From Motilibacter deserti (lineage in GTDB: Bacteria; Actinomycetota; Actinomycetes; Motilibacterales; Motilibacteraceae): a DNA stretch of 64,000 nucleotides. The translations under genes and the position numbers were made by a program. The stretch lies in the NCBI RefSeq assembly GCF_011250635.1, contig NZ_JAANNP010000002.1, positions 668,324-732,323 on the forward strand, given 5' to 3'. Of the stretch, positions 50,676 through 59,797 are shown one piece after another; positions within the stretch are counted from its first letter, which is position 1, and each line of letters opens with the position of its first letter. The notes beneath the pieces are model-generated. The model ran no database searches, was not told the DNA's origin, and saw only the letters and a list, made by a program, of their open reading frames with translations.

Positions 50676-52298
50676 GTGTCTCTGCTGTCCCTTTCGCGGC
50701 GTCGACAGTTCGCGGCCCTCGGCGCCGCGTCCGTCCTCGCCGGCCTCGGAGCCACCCTCGCGACGACCGGCGACTCGGCCGTCGCCGACTCCCACCCGAC
50801 CACCGACCTCTTCGACATCGAGACCGTGACGGTCCCGGAGCTGCAGAGCCTCCTGACGGCGAAGAAGATCGACGCCGTCGACCTCGCCGAGCTCTATCTC
50901 GAGCGCATCGAGCAGATCAACTCCAAGGGCCCGAGCATCAATGCGGTCCAGATCATCAACCCGAACTGGAAGCGCGAGGCCAAGGACACCGACCAGCTGC
51001 GCAAGAAGGGCGTGGACCTCGGCCCGATGATGGGCGTCCCGGTGTTGATCAAGGACAACATCGACCTCAAGGGCGTACCCAACACAGCTGGCTCCCTCGC
51101 GCTCGCCGACAACTTCCCGGTCGACGACTCCCCGCTCGTGAAGCAGCTGCGCAAGGCCGGCGCGGTGATCCTCGGCAAGACCAAGCTCAGCGAGTTCGCG
51201 AACTTCCTCACGTCAGGGATGCCCTCGGGCTACAGCTCGCTCGGCGGGCAGGTGCTCAACCCCTACGACACGAGCCAGACCCCGAGCGGGTCCAGCTCGG
51301 GCACGGGCGCGGGCATCGCGGCCGCCATGGGCCCGGTCGGCATCGGCACCGAGACCTCGGGGTCGATCCTCAGCCCCTCGAACGCGAACTCCCTCGCCGG
51401 CGTCAAGCCGACCCTCGGCCTGGTGAGCCGCACCGGGATCATCCCGATCTCCGGCGCCCAGGACACCGCAGGGCCGATGGGCCGCCACGTCGCCGACGTC
51501 GCCGCGCTCCTGTCGGCGATGACCGGGGTCGACCCGGCCGACCCGGCGACGGCCTCGTCGGCCTCGCTCGTCGGGCACGACTTCACGAAGGACCTCTCGA
51601 CGACCGCACTGCAGGGCACGCGGATCGGCGTCCTCACCAACGGCGCGCCGACCGGGGACTCGCTCGCGTTGTGGAACGGCGCGCTCGCGACGCTGCAGGC
51701 AGAGGGCGCCACGCTGGTCCCGATCACGCTCTCGACGGCAGGGCCCGCCTCGACGGTGCTGACCTATGACTTCAAGGCCGACCTCAACACCTACCTGCAG
51801 ACGCGCACCCAGCCGAACTACGTGATGAAGGACATCACCAAGGTCGCCGACTACTACCGCGCGCACCCGAAGGAGACGCAGAAGTTCGGCGCGACCCAGC
51901 TGTTCGCCTCCGAGGCCGTGGACCTCGCCGGCGCCAGGGCCCGCCGCGACGCGGACCGGGCGGCGGACCTGGTCGCGAGCAAGGACCGCATCGACGCCGT
52001 CATGGCGGCGAACGACCTCGACACGATCCTCTTCCAGTCCAGCGCCTCGGCCGGGATCGGCGCCAAGGCCGGCTACCCCACCGTCATCGTGCCTGCGGGC
52101 TACCAGGCCAGCACCCGTCGCCCGTTCGGCATCGGCTTCCTCGGCAAGGCCTACACCGAGCCGGCGCTGCTCGGCTTCGCCTACGACTACGAGCAGGCCT
52201 CGAAGCTCTGGGCCCCGCCCTCGGAGGTCAACCCGGCCAGCTTCCGCTGCGTGGGGATCGACGAGAAGGCCGCGCCGGCGTACGGGTGCGCGCCCTGA
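50676..52298 (+). CDS. Tat-exported amidase
   Basis: The 540-residue protein begins with a Tat-like signal (SRRRQFAALGAASVLAGLGATLATTGDSAVA, twin-Arg followed by QF and a hydrophobic stretch). The amidase-signature domain follows: VPVLIKDNIDL has catalytic Lys, QTPSGSSSGTGAGIAAAM has the cis-Ser, and ETSGSILSP has the nucleophilic Ser. It hydrolyses a carboxamide outside the cytoplasmic membrane. GTG 50676 has GAGGAG at about 10-12 bases. Codons are more A-containing (AAG-rich) than neighbours. A perfect 15-bp terminator hairpin follows. Confidence 0.92.
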   Translation: MSLLSLSRRRQFAALGAASVLAGLGATLATTGDSAVADSHPTTDLFDIETVTVPELQSLLTAKKIDAVDLAELYLERIEQINSKGPSINAVQIINPNWKREAKDTDQLRKKGVDLGPMMGVPVLIKDNIDLKGVPNTAGSLALADNFPVDDSPLVKQLRKAGAVILGKTKLSEFANFLTSGMPSGYSSLGGQVLNPYDTSQTPSGSSSGTGAGIAAAMGPVGIGTETSGSILSPSNANSLAGVKPTLGLVSRTGIIPISGAQDTAGPMGRHVADVAALLSAMTGVDPADPATASSASLVGHDFTKDLSTTALQGTRIGVLTNGAPTGDSLALWNGALATLQAEGATLVPITLSTAGPASTVLTYDFKADLNTYLQTRTQPNYVMKDITKVADYYRAHPKETQKFGATQLFASEAVDLAGARARRDADRAADLVASKDRIDAVMAANDLDTILFQSSASAGIGAKAGYPTVIVPAGYQASTRRPFGIGFLGKAYTEPALLGFAYDYEQASKLWAPPSEVNPASFRCVGIDEKAAPAYGCAP

Positions 52299-52357
52299 CC
52301 AGCACCTGACCTGGATCCAGCGGGCCGGCCCTGCACGCCGGCACCAGATCGACCAGC

Positions 52358-52390
52358 GACGGCACGTCCGGGACTCCCGGACGTGCCGTC
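52358..52390 (+). terminator. Amidase terminator
   Basis: GACGGCACGTCCGGG pairs perfectly with CCCGGACGTGCCGTC around ACT, a 15-bp stem with three-base loop, 59 bases past the amidase stop. Confidence 0.9.
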
Positions 52391-52426
52391 CTGCTTCTCG
52401 GGCGTGTCGGCCGGAAGTTTCACTCG

Positions 52427-52456
52427 TGCTACCGGTTAGCAACGCATCGTTACGAT
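52427..52456. promoter_or_regulatory. Two adjacent palindromes
   Basis: TGCTA-N5-TAGCA at 52427-52441 and ATCGT-T-ACGAT at 52446-52456 sit in the 431-bp gap (52299-52729) between the amidase terminator and the kinase gene. They are much more A/T-rich than the surroundings. Which gene they serve is unclear; the kinase is 274 bases away. The rest of the gap contains no gene I accept. Confidence 0.45.
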
Positions 52457-52717
52457 CCTGAGACTTCGGGGGGCTTGTCCGCGGCGGCGCCGCTCGGCTT
52501 GTATTGCCGCCGGCGGGCGCAACGAGGCGCCCGCCCCCCTGGCTCGCGCCGAGACCCACAGGGTCGGCGCCGAACGTCCCTCCCGCTCTCCAACCCACTG
52601 CCGCCGGGCACCGGCGCCGCCGAGACGGCTGGCCTCGGCAGGCGCACCCCGCTGGTCGGCCTGCGCCGACTGCCCGACGCGCCGGTCGCGCTGCCCCCGG
52701 CGGGCAGGTCCCGCGGT

Positions 52718-52723
52718 TACGGT
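52718..52723 (+). promoter_or_regulatory. -10 box of leaderless kinase gene
   Basis: TACGGT fits TANNNT and lies six bases before GTG 52730, with no Shine-Dalgarno. Confidence 0.45.
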
Positions 52724-52729
52724 GCTGCG

Positions 52730-54478
52730 GTGGGAGAGCCCGTGCGCGCCGAGGAGCGCCTCGGCCCGTACCGCCTGCTCGGGCGCGTCGGCGAAGGCGG
52801 CATGGGCGTCGTCCACCTCGCTCTGGACCCCGACGGCCGAGCCGTGGCCGTCAAGGTGCTCCGACCCCATCTCGTCGGCGACCCGGACGGCCGCGCCCGC
52901 CTGCGCCGCGAGGCCGAGGCCCTCCAGCTCGTCGTCGGGGAGCACGTGGCCGCTGTGGTCGACGTCGACGTCGACGGCCCGACGCCGTACCTCGCCATGC
53001 GCTACGTGCAGGGGCGCTCGCTGCCCGAGCACGTCGGAGCCCACGGCCCGCTGCGCGGCGACGCGCTGCGCGAGGTCGTGGTCGGGCTCGCGCGCGCGCT
53101 CGTCGCGATCCACTCGGTCGGCGTCGTCCACCGCGACCTCAAGCCCGGCAACGTCCTGCTGGCTGACGGCTCGCCCGTGGTCGTCGACTTCGGGGTCGCG
53201 CTGCTCGCCGACGACGTACGGCTGACCTCGACCGGCCTGCTGCTCGGGACCCCGGGCTACGTCGCGCCCGAGGTCCTCGGCGGGCAGCGGGCGACCCCGG
53301 CCTCCGACATCTCCTCCTGGGGCGCCACGGTCACGTACGCCGCCACGGGGCGCCCGCCGTACGGCACCGGCCACCTCGAGGGCGTGCTGCACCGCGTGCT
53401 GACCGGCGCCCTCGACCTCGAGGGCGTGCCCGCCTGGCTGCTGCCGCTCGTCCGTGCCGCCTGCACCCTCGACCCGGCCGAGCGCCCGACGGCGCAGGCG
53501 CTCCTGGCCGCCGCCGAGGACGGGCTGCCGCTGGTGCCCGTCCGGGCCGAGCCCGTCCCCCGGCCGGCGCCTGGCGTGCGGGCCTGGGCGGTCGACGCCG
53601 GGCACCGGCCGGCCGCCCCGCAGGAGGGCGACCCCGATCACGAGGGCGACCCCGATCACGAGGGCTACGCCGAGCACGAGGGCTACGCCGAGCACGAGGG
53701 CCACGCCGAGCACGAGGGCTACGCCGAGCACGCTGGCCACGCCGAGCCATGGCAGGGCGCCGGACCCGCTGGGACGGGCTGGAGGGCGCATCCTGCGGGC
53801 GCCGGCCTCGAGACCGCCCTGCTCGACCTGCCCGGCGAGCTCGCCGAGCCCGCGGCCGACGGGCCGCCGGCACCTCCTGCGCACCAGCGCCCGCACCCGG
53901 TGCTGGGGCTGCTCCTCGGGCTGGCCCTGGTGGCCGCCGCCGTCGCGGCCCCGGTCCTCGCGGCGGTGGCCGCGCTCGCCCTGAGCGTCGTGTTCCGGGC
54001 GGTCGACGCCGCCGGCTGTGCGCGCCGACGCCGGCTCGCGGCGTACGGGCCACGGCGCAGCGACTCCGTCGTCGCCGCGGCGAGCCTGCCGTGGCACCTG
54101 CTGCGCGGGGCGCTGGGCGCGCTCGCGTCGCTCCCGCTCGCACTGCTGGCGGGCGCACTGGCGGTGGTCCCCCTCCTCGCGTCCGGTGCCGTGCCCCTCG
54201 ACGGGCTGCCCGACCGCCTCACCGACCCGGCGGACCACCCGGACGACCAAGCGCTGCTGGACCCGCTGCTGGCCGGCGCCGCGGCGCTTGCGCTGGCCGG
54301 GACCCTGCTCGGCCCGGGCCGGCGCGCCGTACGCCGCGGCTTCTCCCGCACGGTCGACGCCCTGGTGCCTGAGCTCCGTGGCCGGGTGGCGGCGGGGATG
54401 CTGCTCGCCCTCGGCGGCCTCGCGCTCGCCGCGGCGGCGGCCGCCGCGTACCCCGTGCTCTGGCCGTTCTCCCGGTAG
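52730..54478 (+). CDS. Serine/threonine protein kinase with C-terminal membrane domain
   Basis: The 582-residue protein has an N-terminal Hanks-type kinase: GEGGMG (P-loop, 21-26), catalytic Lys42 in AVAVKVLRP, HRD loop at 134-136 (VHRDLKPGN), DFG at 153-155 and APE at 179-181. From about residue 299 comes a 42-residue repeat of EGYAEH-type hexamers, then a membrane part with four to five helices. There are no PASTA or sensor domains. It probably phosphorylates targets at the membrane in response to an unknown cue. GTG 52730 has a TANNNT box six bases upstream; the start is uncertain. The MFS gene follows by 30 bases. Confidence 0.9.
   Translation: MGEPVRAEERLGPYRLLGRVGEGGMGVVHLALDPDGRAVAVKVLRPHLVGDPDGRARLRREAEALQLVVGEHVAAVVDVDVDGPTPYLAMRYVQGRSLPEHVGAHGPLRGDALREVVVGLARALVAIHSVGVVHRDLKPGNVLLADGSPVVVDFGVALLADDVRLTSTGLLLGTPGYVAPEVLGGQRATPASDISSWGATVTYAATGRPPYGTGHLEGVLHRVLTGALDLEGVPAWLLPLVRAACTLDPAERPTAQALLAAAEDGLPLVPVRAEPVPRPAPGVRAWAVDAGHRPAAPQEGDPDHEGDPDHEGYAEHEGYAEHEGHAEHEGYAEHAGHAEPWQGAGPAGTGWRAHPAGAGLETALLDLPGELAEPAADGPPAPPAHQRPHPVLGLLLGLALVAAAVAAPVLAAVAALALSVVFRAVDAAGCARRRRLAAYGPRRSDSVVAAASLPWHLLRGALGALASLPLALLAGALAVVPLLASGAVPLDGLPDRLTDPADHPDDQALLDPLLAGAAALALAGTLLGPGRRAVRRGFSRTVDALVPELRGRVAAGMLLALGGLALAAAAAAAYPVLWPFSR
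53624..53749. repeat. 18-bp coding tandem repeat in kinase gene
   Basis: Seven 18-bp units, GAGGGC(T/G)ACGCCGAGCAC and variants, encode EGDPDH or EGYAEH hexapeptides between kinase and membrane domains. The repeat is in frame, so copy-number changes would lengthen or shorten the linker without breaking the gene. Confidence 0.9.
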
Positions 54479-54508
54479 GAACCGGGAAAATCTGGCGCGC
54501 TCGAGCGT

Positions 54509-56029
54509 GTGAACCTCCCGCCTGCGGGTGAGCCTGGGACGGTGACCTCGGCACCCTCGCGCGCAGCACAGCCGGACCCGAGCCCGCCGGGGGAGGGGGA
54601 GGACCCGCACCGGTGGCGGGCACTGGCCGTCTGCCTCGTCGCGGCGTTCATGACGCTGCTCGACGTCAGCATCGTCAACGTCGCGCTGCCCTCGATCGAG
54701 GAGGGGCTCGACGCCAGCGAGAGCGACCTGCAGTGGATCCTGTCCGGGTACGCCGTGGCGTTCGGCCTGCTGCTCGTCCCGGCCGGCCGGCTCGGCGACG
54801 CGAAGGGCCGACGGCTGCTGCTCGTCGTCGGCATCGCCTCCTTCACGGCCGCGAGCGTGCTCTGCGGCCTCGCGACGAACTCCGCGTTCCTCGCGATCGC
54901 CCGGCTGCTGCAGGGCGCGGCCGCCGGCCTGGTGATCCCGCAGAACGCCGGCGTGATCCAGCAGATGTTCCGCGGCAAGGAGCGCGGCCAGGCGTTCGGG
55001 CTGCTCGGCGCGGTGATCGGGCTGTCGACCGCGATCGGCCCGCTCGCCGGCGGGCTGCTCATCCAGGCCTTCGGCGAGGAGAACGGCTGGCGCTACGTCT
55101 TCCTCGTGAACCTGCCGATCGGCCTGGTGCTGCTCCCGTTCGCCTGGAAGCTGCTGCCGGGACGCACGCGAGGGAAGGGCGACGACAGCCTCGACCCGGT
55201 GGGCGTCGTCCTGCTCGGGGCGGCCGTCGTGCTCGTGCTGCTGCCGCTCGTCGAGGAGCGCGAGTGGGAGACGGCGGCGAAGTGGCTGCTGCTGCCCCTG
55301 GCGGCGCTGGTCCTCGCAGCGTTCGTGCTGTGGGAGCGCAGGTACGGCCGTACCGGCCGGTCGCCCGTCGTGGACCTCGCGCTCTTCCGCCGCAGGTCCT
55401 ACACGCTCGGCAACGCGATCGGGACGGTCTACTTCGCCGGGTTCACCGGGATCTTCTTCGTCTACACCCTCTTCCTGCAGCAGGGGCGCGGCTACTCCGC
55501 CTTGGAGGCCGGCCTGGCACAGATCCCCTTCGCCATCGGCTCCGGCATCGCGAGCGGGATCGGCGGACGGCTCGTGCACCGGGCGGGCCGCCGGCTCGTC
55601 GTCGTCGGGCTGGCGCTCGTCGCCGTCGGCCTGATCGCGTGCGACGTCCTCGTCAGCGAGGTCGAAGGAGGGGGCATCGGCTGGGCGCTCGCGCTGCCGC
55701 TCTTCGTCGCCGGTGCCGGCAGCGGCTTCGTCATCGCGCCGAACACGTCGATCGCACTGTCGGAGGTGCCGCCCGCCGAGAGCGGGAGCGCGTCCGGCGT
55801 GCTGCAGACCGGACAGCGAGTGGGCACGGCGCTGGGCATCGCGGTCGTCGGCGTCGCGTTCTTCGGCGCGCTCGAGGGCTCACGCGGGCAGGACTGGGCC
55901 GGCGCGCTCGAGGACGGGTTCCGCATCTCCACGGCCTTCGTCGTGCTGGCGCTGCTGCTGGGGCTGGCCGACCTGCTCAGCGGGCGGCGGCGGCGTACGC
56001 CCGACCGAGCACCCGCCTCCCCGCGCTGA
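54509..56029 (+). CDS. MFS transporter, DHA2/EmrB-QacA type
   Basis: The 506-residue protein has about 14 helices: TLLDVSIVNVALPSIEEGLDAS is the DHA2 motif D1, GYAVAFGLLLVPAGRLGDAKGRRLLLVVG carries motif A, and ARLLQGAAAGLVIPQNAGVIQQMF carries motif C-like residues. It is a typical proton-driven multidrug exporter. The N-terminus is Pro/Ser-rich (residues 1-30). Start GTG 54509, with GTG 54542 as the alternative; the gene is only 30 bases past the kinase stop, so read-through from it is likely. Confidence 0.9.
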   Translation: MNLPPAGEPGTVTSAPSRAAQPDPSPPGEGEDPHRWRALAVCLVAAFMTLLDVSIVNVALPSIEEGLDASESDLQWILSGYAVAFGLLLVPAGRLGDAKGRRLLLVVGIASFTAASVLCGLATNSAFLAIARLLQGAAAGLVIPQNAGVIQQMFRGKERGQAFGLLGAVIGLSTAIGPLAGGLLIQAFGEENGWRYVFLVNLPIGLVLLPFAWKLLPGRTRGKGDDSLDPVGVVLLGAAVVLVLLPLVEEREWETAAKWLLLPLAALVLAAFVLWERRYGRTGRSPVVDLALFRRRSYTLGNAIGTVYFAGFTGIFFVYTLFLQQGRGYSALEAGLAQIPFAIGSGIASGIGGRLVHRAGRRLVVVGLALVAVGLIACDVLVSEVEGGGIGWALALPLFVAGAGSGFVIAPNTSIALSEVPPAESGSASGVLQTGQRVGTALGIAVVGVAFFGALEGSRGQDWAGALEDGFRISTAFVVLALLLGLADLLSGRRRRTPDRAPASPR

Positions 56030-56039
56030 TCATGCACAT

Positions 56040-56081
56040 GTGGCGAGTTGTCCACAGCTCGCGCTGTGGGCAACTCGCCAC
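56040..56081. terminator. Hairpin containing two inverted DnaA-box-like sites
   Basis: GTGGCGAGTTG and CAACTCGCCAC (plus CCACAG/CTGTGG) form an 18-bp stem with a single mismatch and a six-base loop, 10 bases after the MFS stop. The stem contains TTGTCCACA (56048-56056), the actinomycete DnaA-box consensus, and on the other strand TTGCCCACA (56065-56073). It is a terminator by position; binding of DnaA is possible. Confidence 0.75.
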
Positions 56082-56117
56082 TTGCGCTTGATCGCTGGGG
56101 AGGGTGGAACAGACGGC

Positions 56118-56153
56118 GACGGCCGCCGTACCCGTCGGGGTACGGCGGCCGTC
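56118..56153 (-). terminator. katA terminator
   Basis: GACGGCCGCCGTACCC pairs perfectly (16 bp) with GGGTACGGCGGCCGTC around GTCG, 20 bases after the catalase stop on the minus strand. Confidence 0.92.
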
Positions 56154-56172
56154 GGTGTTGCCGAAGCGTGCG

Positions 56173-57834
56173 TCAGCGGGTGACGACCACGTGCTCATTC
56201 GGGACGCAGTGCGTCATCTTCAGGCCGGTGACGTCTCGCGGGCCGTTCTTGCCGAGGTTGGACAGGCGCTCCCGGTCCTCGTCGGTCAGCGTCTGCGACT
56301 GCAGCGGCTCGAGGTGGCGGACGTCATCCGGGGAGATGCCGAGGCCCTCACCCACGCGCAGGCCGAGCTCGTCGTCGACGAGAAGGAAGTGCCACACCAT
56401 GCGCTCCTGCACCTCGCGGACCGCCTGGCCGATGTTCTCGACGAAGTTCTTGACCAGGTCGTCCTTCTCCCACTGCTCCATGAGCTGGTAGCGCTGCCCG
56501 GCCTGCTTGTAGTCGTTGGTCCGGGGGATGCGCTTGCGGGTGAGGCGGCCGGTGATGACCGGGCCCTGCTCGTCGTGCGTCGGGTACTGCGCCTCGCGCA
56601 GGCCGCCCGTGATCGACGGCTCGTAGTTGACGTGCGGGTTCTGGCCGGCGCCGAGGTCCACGCCGTAGGACATCTGGCCGCCGCGCTGGTTGGTGTGCAC
56701 CTTCGCGTTCTTCGCCGAGTTGATCGGCAGCTGAAGGTAGTTCGGGCCCACCCGGTAGCGCTGGGTGTCGCTGTAGGAGAACGTGCGGCCGACGAGCATC
56801 TTGTCGTCAGAGAAGTCCATGCCGTCAACGAGGACGCCGGTGCCGAACGCGCTCTGCTCGTTCTCGTTGTGGTGGTCATCGACGTTGCGGTTCAGCGTCA
56901 TCGTGCCGACGAGCTTGGGCTCGAACTCGTTCTCCGGCCAGACCTTGGTGTCGTCCAGCGGGTCGAAGTCCAGCTCGGGGTGCTCGTCGTCGCTCATCAG
57001 CTGGACGTAGAGGTCCCACTGGGGGTAGTTGCCCGACTCGATGGCCTCGTAGAGGTCCTTCGTGGCGTGGCCCAGGTCGTTGGCCTGGATGTTCGCCGCG
57101 TCGTCGGCCGTCAGCGACTTGACGCCCTGCTTGGGGATCCAGTGGTACTTGACCAGGTGCGTCTCGCCCTCGGCGTTGACCCACTTGTAGGTGTTGACGC
57201 CGAAGCCCTGCATGTGGCGGTAGTCCGCCGGGATGCCGCGCGGGCTGAAAAGGTTCACCAGCATGTGCATGGCCTCCGGCGTCTGCGACATGAAGTCGAA
57301 GATGCGGGCCGGCTCCTGGCGGAACGTGATGGGGTCGGGCTTGAGCGAGTGGATGACGTCGGGGAACTTGATGGCGTCGCGGATGAAGAAGACGGCGAGG
57401 TTGTTGCCGACGATGTCCCAGTTGCCGTCCTCGGTGTAGAACTTCACCGCGAAGCCGCGCGGGTCACGCGCCGCCTCGGAGGAGTCCCGGCCACCGATGA
57501 CCGTGGAGAAGCGGATCGCGAGGTCGGTCTTCTTGCCGGCGGTGTTGAAGAGCTTGGCGCGGGTGTAGCGCTCGATGGGCTCGTCACCCCACTTGCCGGT
57601 GGCCTCGAACTCGCCGTACGCCACGAACCCGCGCGCGTGGACGACGCGCTCGGGGATGCGCTCGCGGTCGAAGTGGCTGATCTTCTCGAGGAACTGGTAG
57701 TTCTCGAGCGTCGCCGGCCCGCGGGCGCCGACCGTCCGCTGGTTCTGGTTGTCGTAGACCGGGTGGCCCTGGCGATTGGTGAGGATCGCCCGGTCGTCCC
57801 CAGCCTGGGGTCCCTTGCTCGCGACGTCGGTCAC
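56173..57834 (-). CDS. katA: Monofunctional heme catalase
   Basis: The 553-residue protein is a complete catalase: [12 protein letters not shown] carries the catalytic His66, [13 protein letters not shown] carries the distal Asn, and [19 protein letters not shown] carries the heme-ligand Tyr. Start GTG 57834 overlaps the fur stop by four bases, so the two are translationally coupled. It breaks down hydrogen peroxide in the cytoplasm. A perfect terminator follows. The slightly lower G/C of its third codon positions (AAG, AAC) is normal for highly expressed genes. Confidence 0.96.
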   Translation of the reverse strand: MTDVASKGPQAGDDRAILTNRQGHPVYDNQNQRTVGARGPATLENYQFLEKISHFDRERIPERVVHARGFVAYGEFEATGKWGDEPIERYTRAKLFNTAGKKTDLAIRFSTVIGGRDSSEAARDPRGFAVKFYTEDGNWDIVGNNLAVFFIRDAIKFPDVIHSLKPDPITFRQEPARIFDFMSQTPEAMHMLVNLFSPRGIPADYRHMQGFGVNTYKWVNAEGETHLVKYHWIPKQGVKSLTADDAANIQANDLGHATKDLYEAIESGNYPQWDLYVQLMSDDEHPELDFDPLDDTKVWPENEFEPKLVGTMTLNRNVDDHHNENEQSAFGTGVLVDGMDFSDDKMLVGRTFSYSDTQRYRVGPNYLQLPINSAKNAKVHTNQRGGQMSYGVDLGAGQNPHVNYEPSITGGLREAQYPTHDEQGPVITGRLTRKRIPRTNDYKQAGQRYQLMEQWEKDDLVKNFVENIGQAVREVQERMVWHFLLVDDELGLRVGEGLGISPDDVRHLEPLQSQTLTDEDRERLSNLGKNGPRDVTGLKMTHCVPNEHVVVTR

Positions 57835-58292
57835 GCGCTCTCCTCCATCTCGTCGTCGTTCACTGACTTGATCTGCTGCCGGGCGTGGCAGTCGGGGCAG
57901 AGCCCCCACCACGTGACCTCGGCCTCGTCCAGCACGAAGCCTGCTGCGCTCGAGGGGACGAGGCAGGGTGCCTCACCCACGGCGCAGTCGACGTCCTGCA
58001 TCGCGCCGCACGAGCGGCACACGATGTGGTGGTGGTTGTCGGCGACCCGCGCCTCGTAGCGCGCGGCCGAGCCGGCCGGCTCAATGCGGCGCAGCAGCCC
58101 CGCGCTCGTGAGCGCGGTGAGGACGTCGTACGCCCCCTGCACGCTCAGCGCGCCGAGCCGCTTGCGCGCGGCCCGCACGACCTCATCGGCCGTGAGGTGC
58201 TGGCGCTCCGCCTCGAGCACGGCCAGGACCGCCACCCGAGGAGCGGTGGGCCGCAGCCCCGCCGAGCGCAGCCGTGCCGCCGTCTCCTCCAC
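57831..58292 (-). CDS. Fur family transcriptional regulator
   Basis: The 153-residue protein has a winged-helix N-terminus ([32 protein letters not shown], then [21 protein letters not shown]) and a metal-binding C-terminus with [19 protein letters not shown] (His cluster and CxxC) and LCPDCHARQ (second CxxC). As in FurA-katG it likely represses the downstream katA and itself, responding to iron or peroxide. GGGAGG sits nine bases before GTG 58292, which is preferred; GTG 58301 abuts it. A 19-bp inverted repeat lies upstream. Confidence 0.93.
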   Translation of the reverse strand: MEETAARLRSAGLRPTAPRVAVLAVLEAERQHLTADEVVRAARKRLGALSVQGAYDVLTALTSAGLLRRIEPAGSAARYEARVADNHHHIVCRSCGAMQDVDCAVGEAPCLVPSSAAGFVLDEAEVTWWGLCPDCHARQQIKSVNDDEMEESA

Positions 58293-58330
58293 GGGCTCCA
58301 CCCTCCCGCGAGGAGCATGATCCAGTCAAG

Positions 58331-58349
58331 AACTTGAGACGTTCAAGTT
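58331..58349. promoter_or_regulatory. Fur-box-like inverted repeat
   Basis: AACTTGA-N5-TCAAGTT, a perfect 7-5-7 palindrome, lies about 40 bases upstream of the fur start. It also overlaps TTGAAC, a -35-like sequence on the minus strand, so bound regulator would block the fur-katA promoter. Confidence 0.7.
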
Positions 58350-58376
58350 TGCGTGTCGCCCGTCCGGCAGAGGCCG

Positions 58377-58817
58377 TCAGGCGGCGGCTCGCAGCTGCCC
58401 CTTCACCCGGGCCAGCATCGCGGCCATGCCACGCAGCCGCAGCGGGCTGACGAGCTCGGCGAGGCCCAGCCGCAGATAGAAGTCGTCCGGCACGGCGAGG
58501 ACCGTCTCCGGCGCCTCGCCGTCGAGGCCGGCGTGCAGGATGCCGGCGAACCCGCGCGTCGTCGGCGCCTCCTTCGGGGCGTCGAAGAAGAGGCGCACCT
58601 GCCGGGCCGAGCCCCCGGGCCCCTCGAGCTCGACCGTGAGGAAGAGCGGGGACTGGCACTCGTGCACCTGCTCCATCGCGCTGTGGTCGGCGGTCAAGCG
58701 CTCGGGGAGCTCGGGCAGCTCGTTGCCCAGCTCGAGCAGGAGCTGGAGCCGGTCGCGGGCGGGGACCGCCGCGAAGTCGTCCACGACCTCCGCGAGCGCG
58801 GCGGGCAGCTCGCTCAC
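58377..58817 (-). CDS. sufE: SufE family protein
   Basis: The 146-residue protein has the SufE fold: [37 protein letters not shown], then VHECQSPLF with the sulfur-accepting Cys54, and [15 protein letters not shown] at the end. SufE receives persulfide from a cysteine desulfurase for iron-sulfur cluster assembly. GTG 58817 overlaps the stop of the sulfurtransferase gene by four bases, so the pair is translationally coupled, suggesting the two exchange persulfide. No suf operon is nearby. Confidence 0.92.
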   Translation of the reverse strand: MSELPAALAEVVDDFAAVPARDRLQLLLELGNELPELPERLTADHSAMEQVHECQSPLFLTVELEGPGGSARQVRLFFDAPKEAPTTRGFAGILHAGLDGEAPETVLAVPDDFYLRLGLAELVSPLRLRGMAAMLARVKGQLRAAA

Positions 58818-59695
58818 GCCGACGCCCCCTTCTCGATCGGCACCCGGACGCTGTTGCCCCACTCGGTCCACGAGCCGTCGTAGTTGCGGACCTTGTCGTA
58901 GCCGAGCAGGTGGGTCAGCACGAACCAGGTGTGCGACGAGCGCTCGCCGATGCGGCAGTAGACGACGACATCATCGCCCGCCGACAGCCCGGCCTCGCCC
59001 TCGTAGATCGCGCGCAGCTCCTCGACCGGCTTGAACGTCGCGTCCTCGGCGGCGGCGCGCGCCCACGGGACGTTGCGCGCGCCGGGCACGTGGCCGCCGC
59101 GCATCGCCCCCTCCTGCGGGTAGTCCGGCATGTGCAGCAGCTCGCCGGAGAACTCGCCGGGGGAGCGGACGTCGATCATCGGCTTGCCCACGTGGGCGAG
59201 GACGTCCTCCTTGAACGCGCGGACCGCCGCGTCGTCGCGCTCGACCACCGGGTAGTCGGCGCGCGGGCGCTCCGCCACGTCGGTCGTCAGCTCGCGGCCC
59301 TCGGCAACCCACTTGGCCCGGCCGCCGTCGAGCAGCCGCACGTCGGCGTGGCCGAACAGGGTGAACACCCAGAGCGCGTACGCCGCCCACCAGTTGTTGC
59401 GGTCGCCGTAGAACACGACGGTCGTGTCGCGTCCGATGCCCTTGGCCGCCATGAGCTCGGCAAAGCGCGCGCCGTCGACGTAGTCGCGGGTGACCGGGTC
59501 GTTGAGCTCGGTGTGCCAGTCGACCTTCACCGCGCCCGGCACGTGCCCCGTGTCGTAGAGCAGCACGTCCTCGTCGGACTCGACGACGACCAGCCCGGCG
59601 TCGCCGAGGTGCTCGGCCAGCCAGTCGGTGGTGACCAGCCGCTCGGGATGGGCGTACTGGGCGAGCTTGGGGTCGGTGTCCTGCGGCAGGGTCAT
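58814..59695 (-). CDS. Thiosulfate/3-mercaptopyruvate sulfurtransferase
   Basis: The 293-residue protein has two rhodanese domains. The first (20-135) has [13 protein letters not shown]; the second has the catalytic [14 protein letters not shown] with Cys247, the CRIGERS loop of mycobacterial CysA-type enzymes. It transfers sulfane sulfur from thiosulfate or mercaptopyruvate to cyanide or to a protein thiol. ATG 59695 has GAGGAG six bases upstream. Coupled translation with SufE fits a sulfur relay. Confidence 0.95.
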   Translation of the reverse strand: MTLPQDTDPKLAQYAHPERLVTTDWLAEHLGDAGLVVVESDEDVLLYDTGHVPGAVKVDWHTELNDPVTRDYVDGARFAELMAAKGIGRDTTVVFYGDRNNWWAAYALWVFTLFGHADVRLLDGGRAKWVAEGRELTTDVAERPRADYPVVERDDAAVRAFKEDVLAHVGKPMIDVRSPGEFSGELLHMPDYPQEGAMRGGHVPGARNVPWARAAAEDATFKPVEELRAIYEGEAGLSAGDDVVVYCRIGERSSHTWFVLTHLLGYDKVRNYDGSWTEWGNSVRVPIEKGASA

Positions 59696-59784
59696 CCACG
59701 GCTCCTCGAGGTCCTCGCGTGCCGGCGCCGGCACGGCTCGAATCCTGCCAACGCTCCCGGGCTCGCCACGCTTCCGGGTGGCCC

Positions 59785-59790
59785 TAGGGT
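59785..59790 (+). promoter_or_regulatory. -10 box of leaderless hydrolase gene
   Basis: TAGGGT fits TANNNT and lies seven bases before GTG 59798, with no Shine-Dalgarno. Confidence 0.45.
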
Positions 59791-59797
59791 CGTCGCC

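Noticed and set aside
52450-52647. 65-codon minus-strand ORF ending GAAADKPPEVSGS
   Set aside because: The tail looks plausible but there is no ribosome binding site, and the first half has random third positions.
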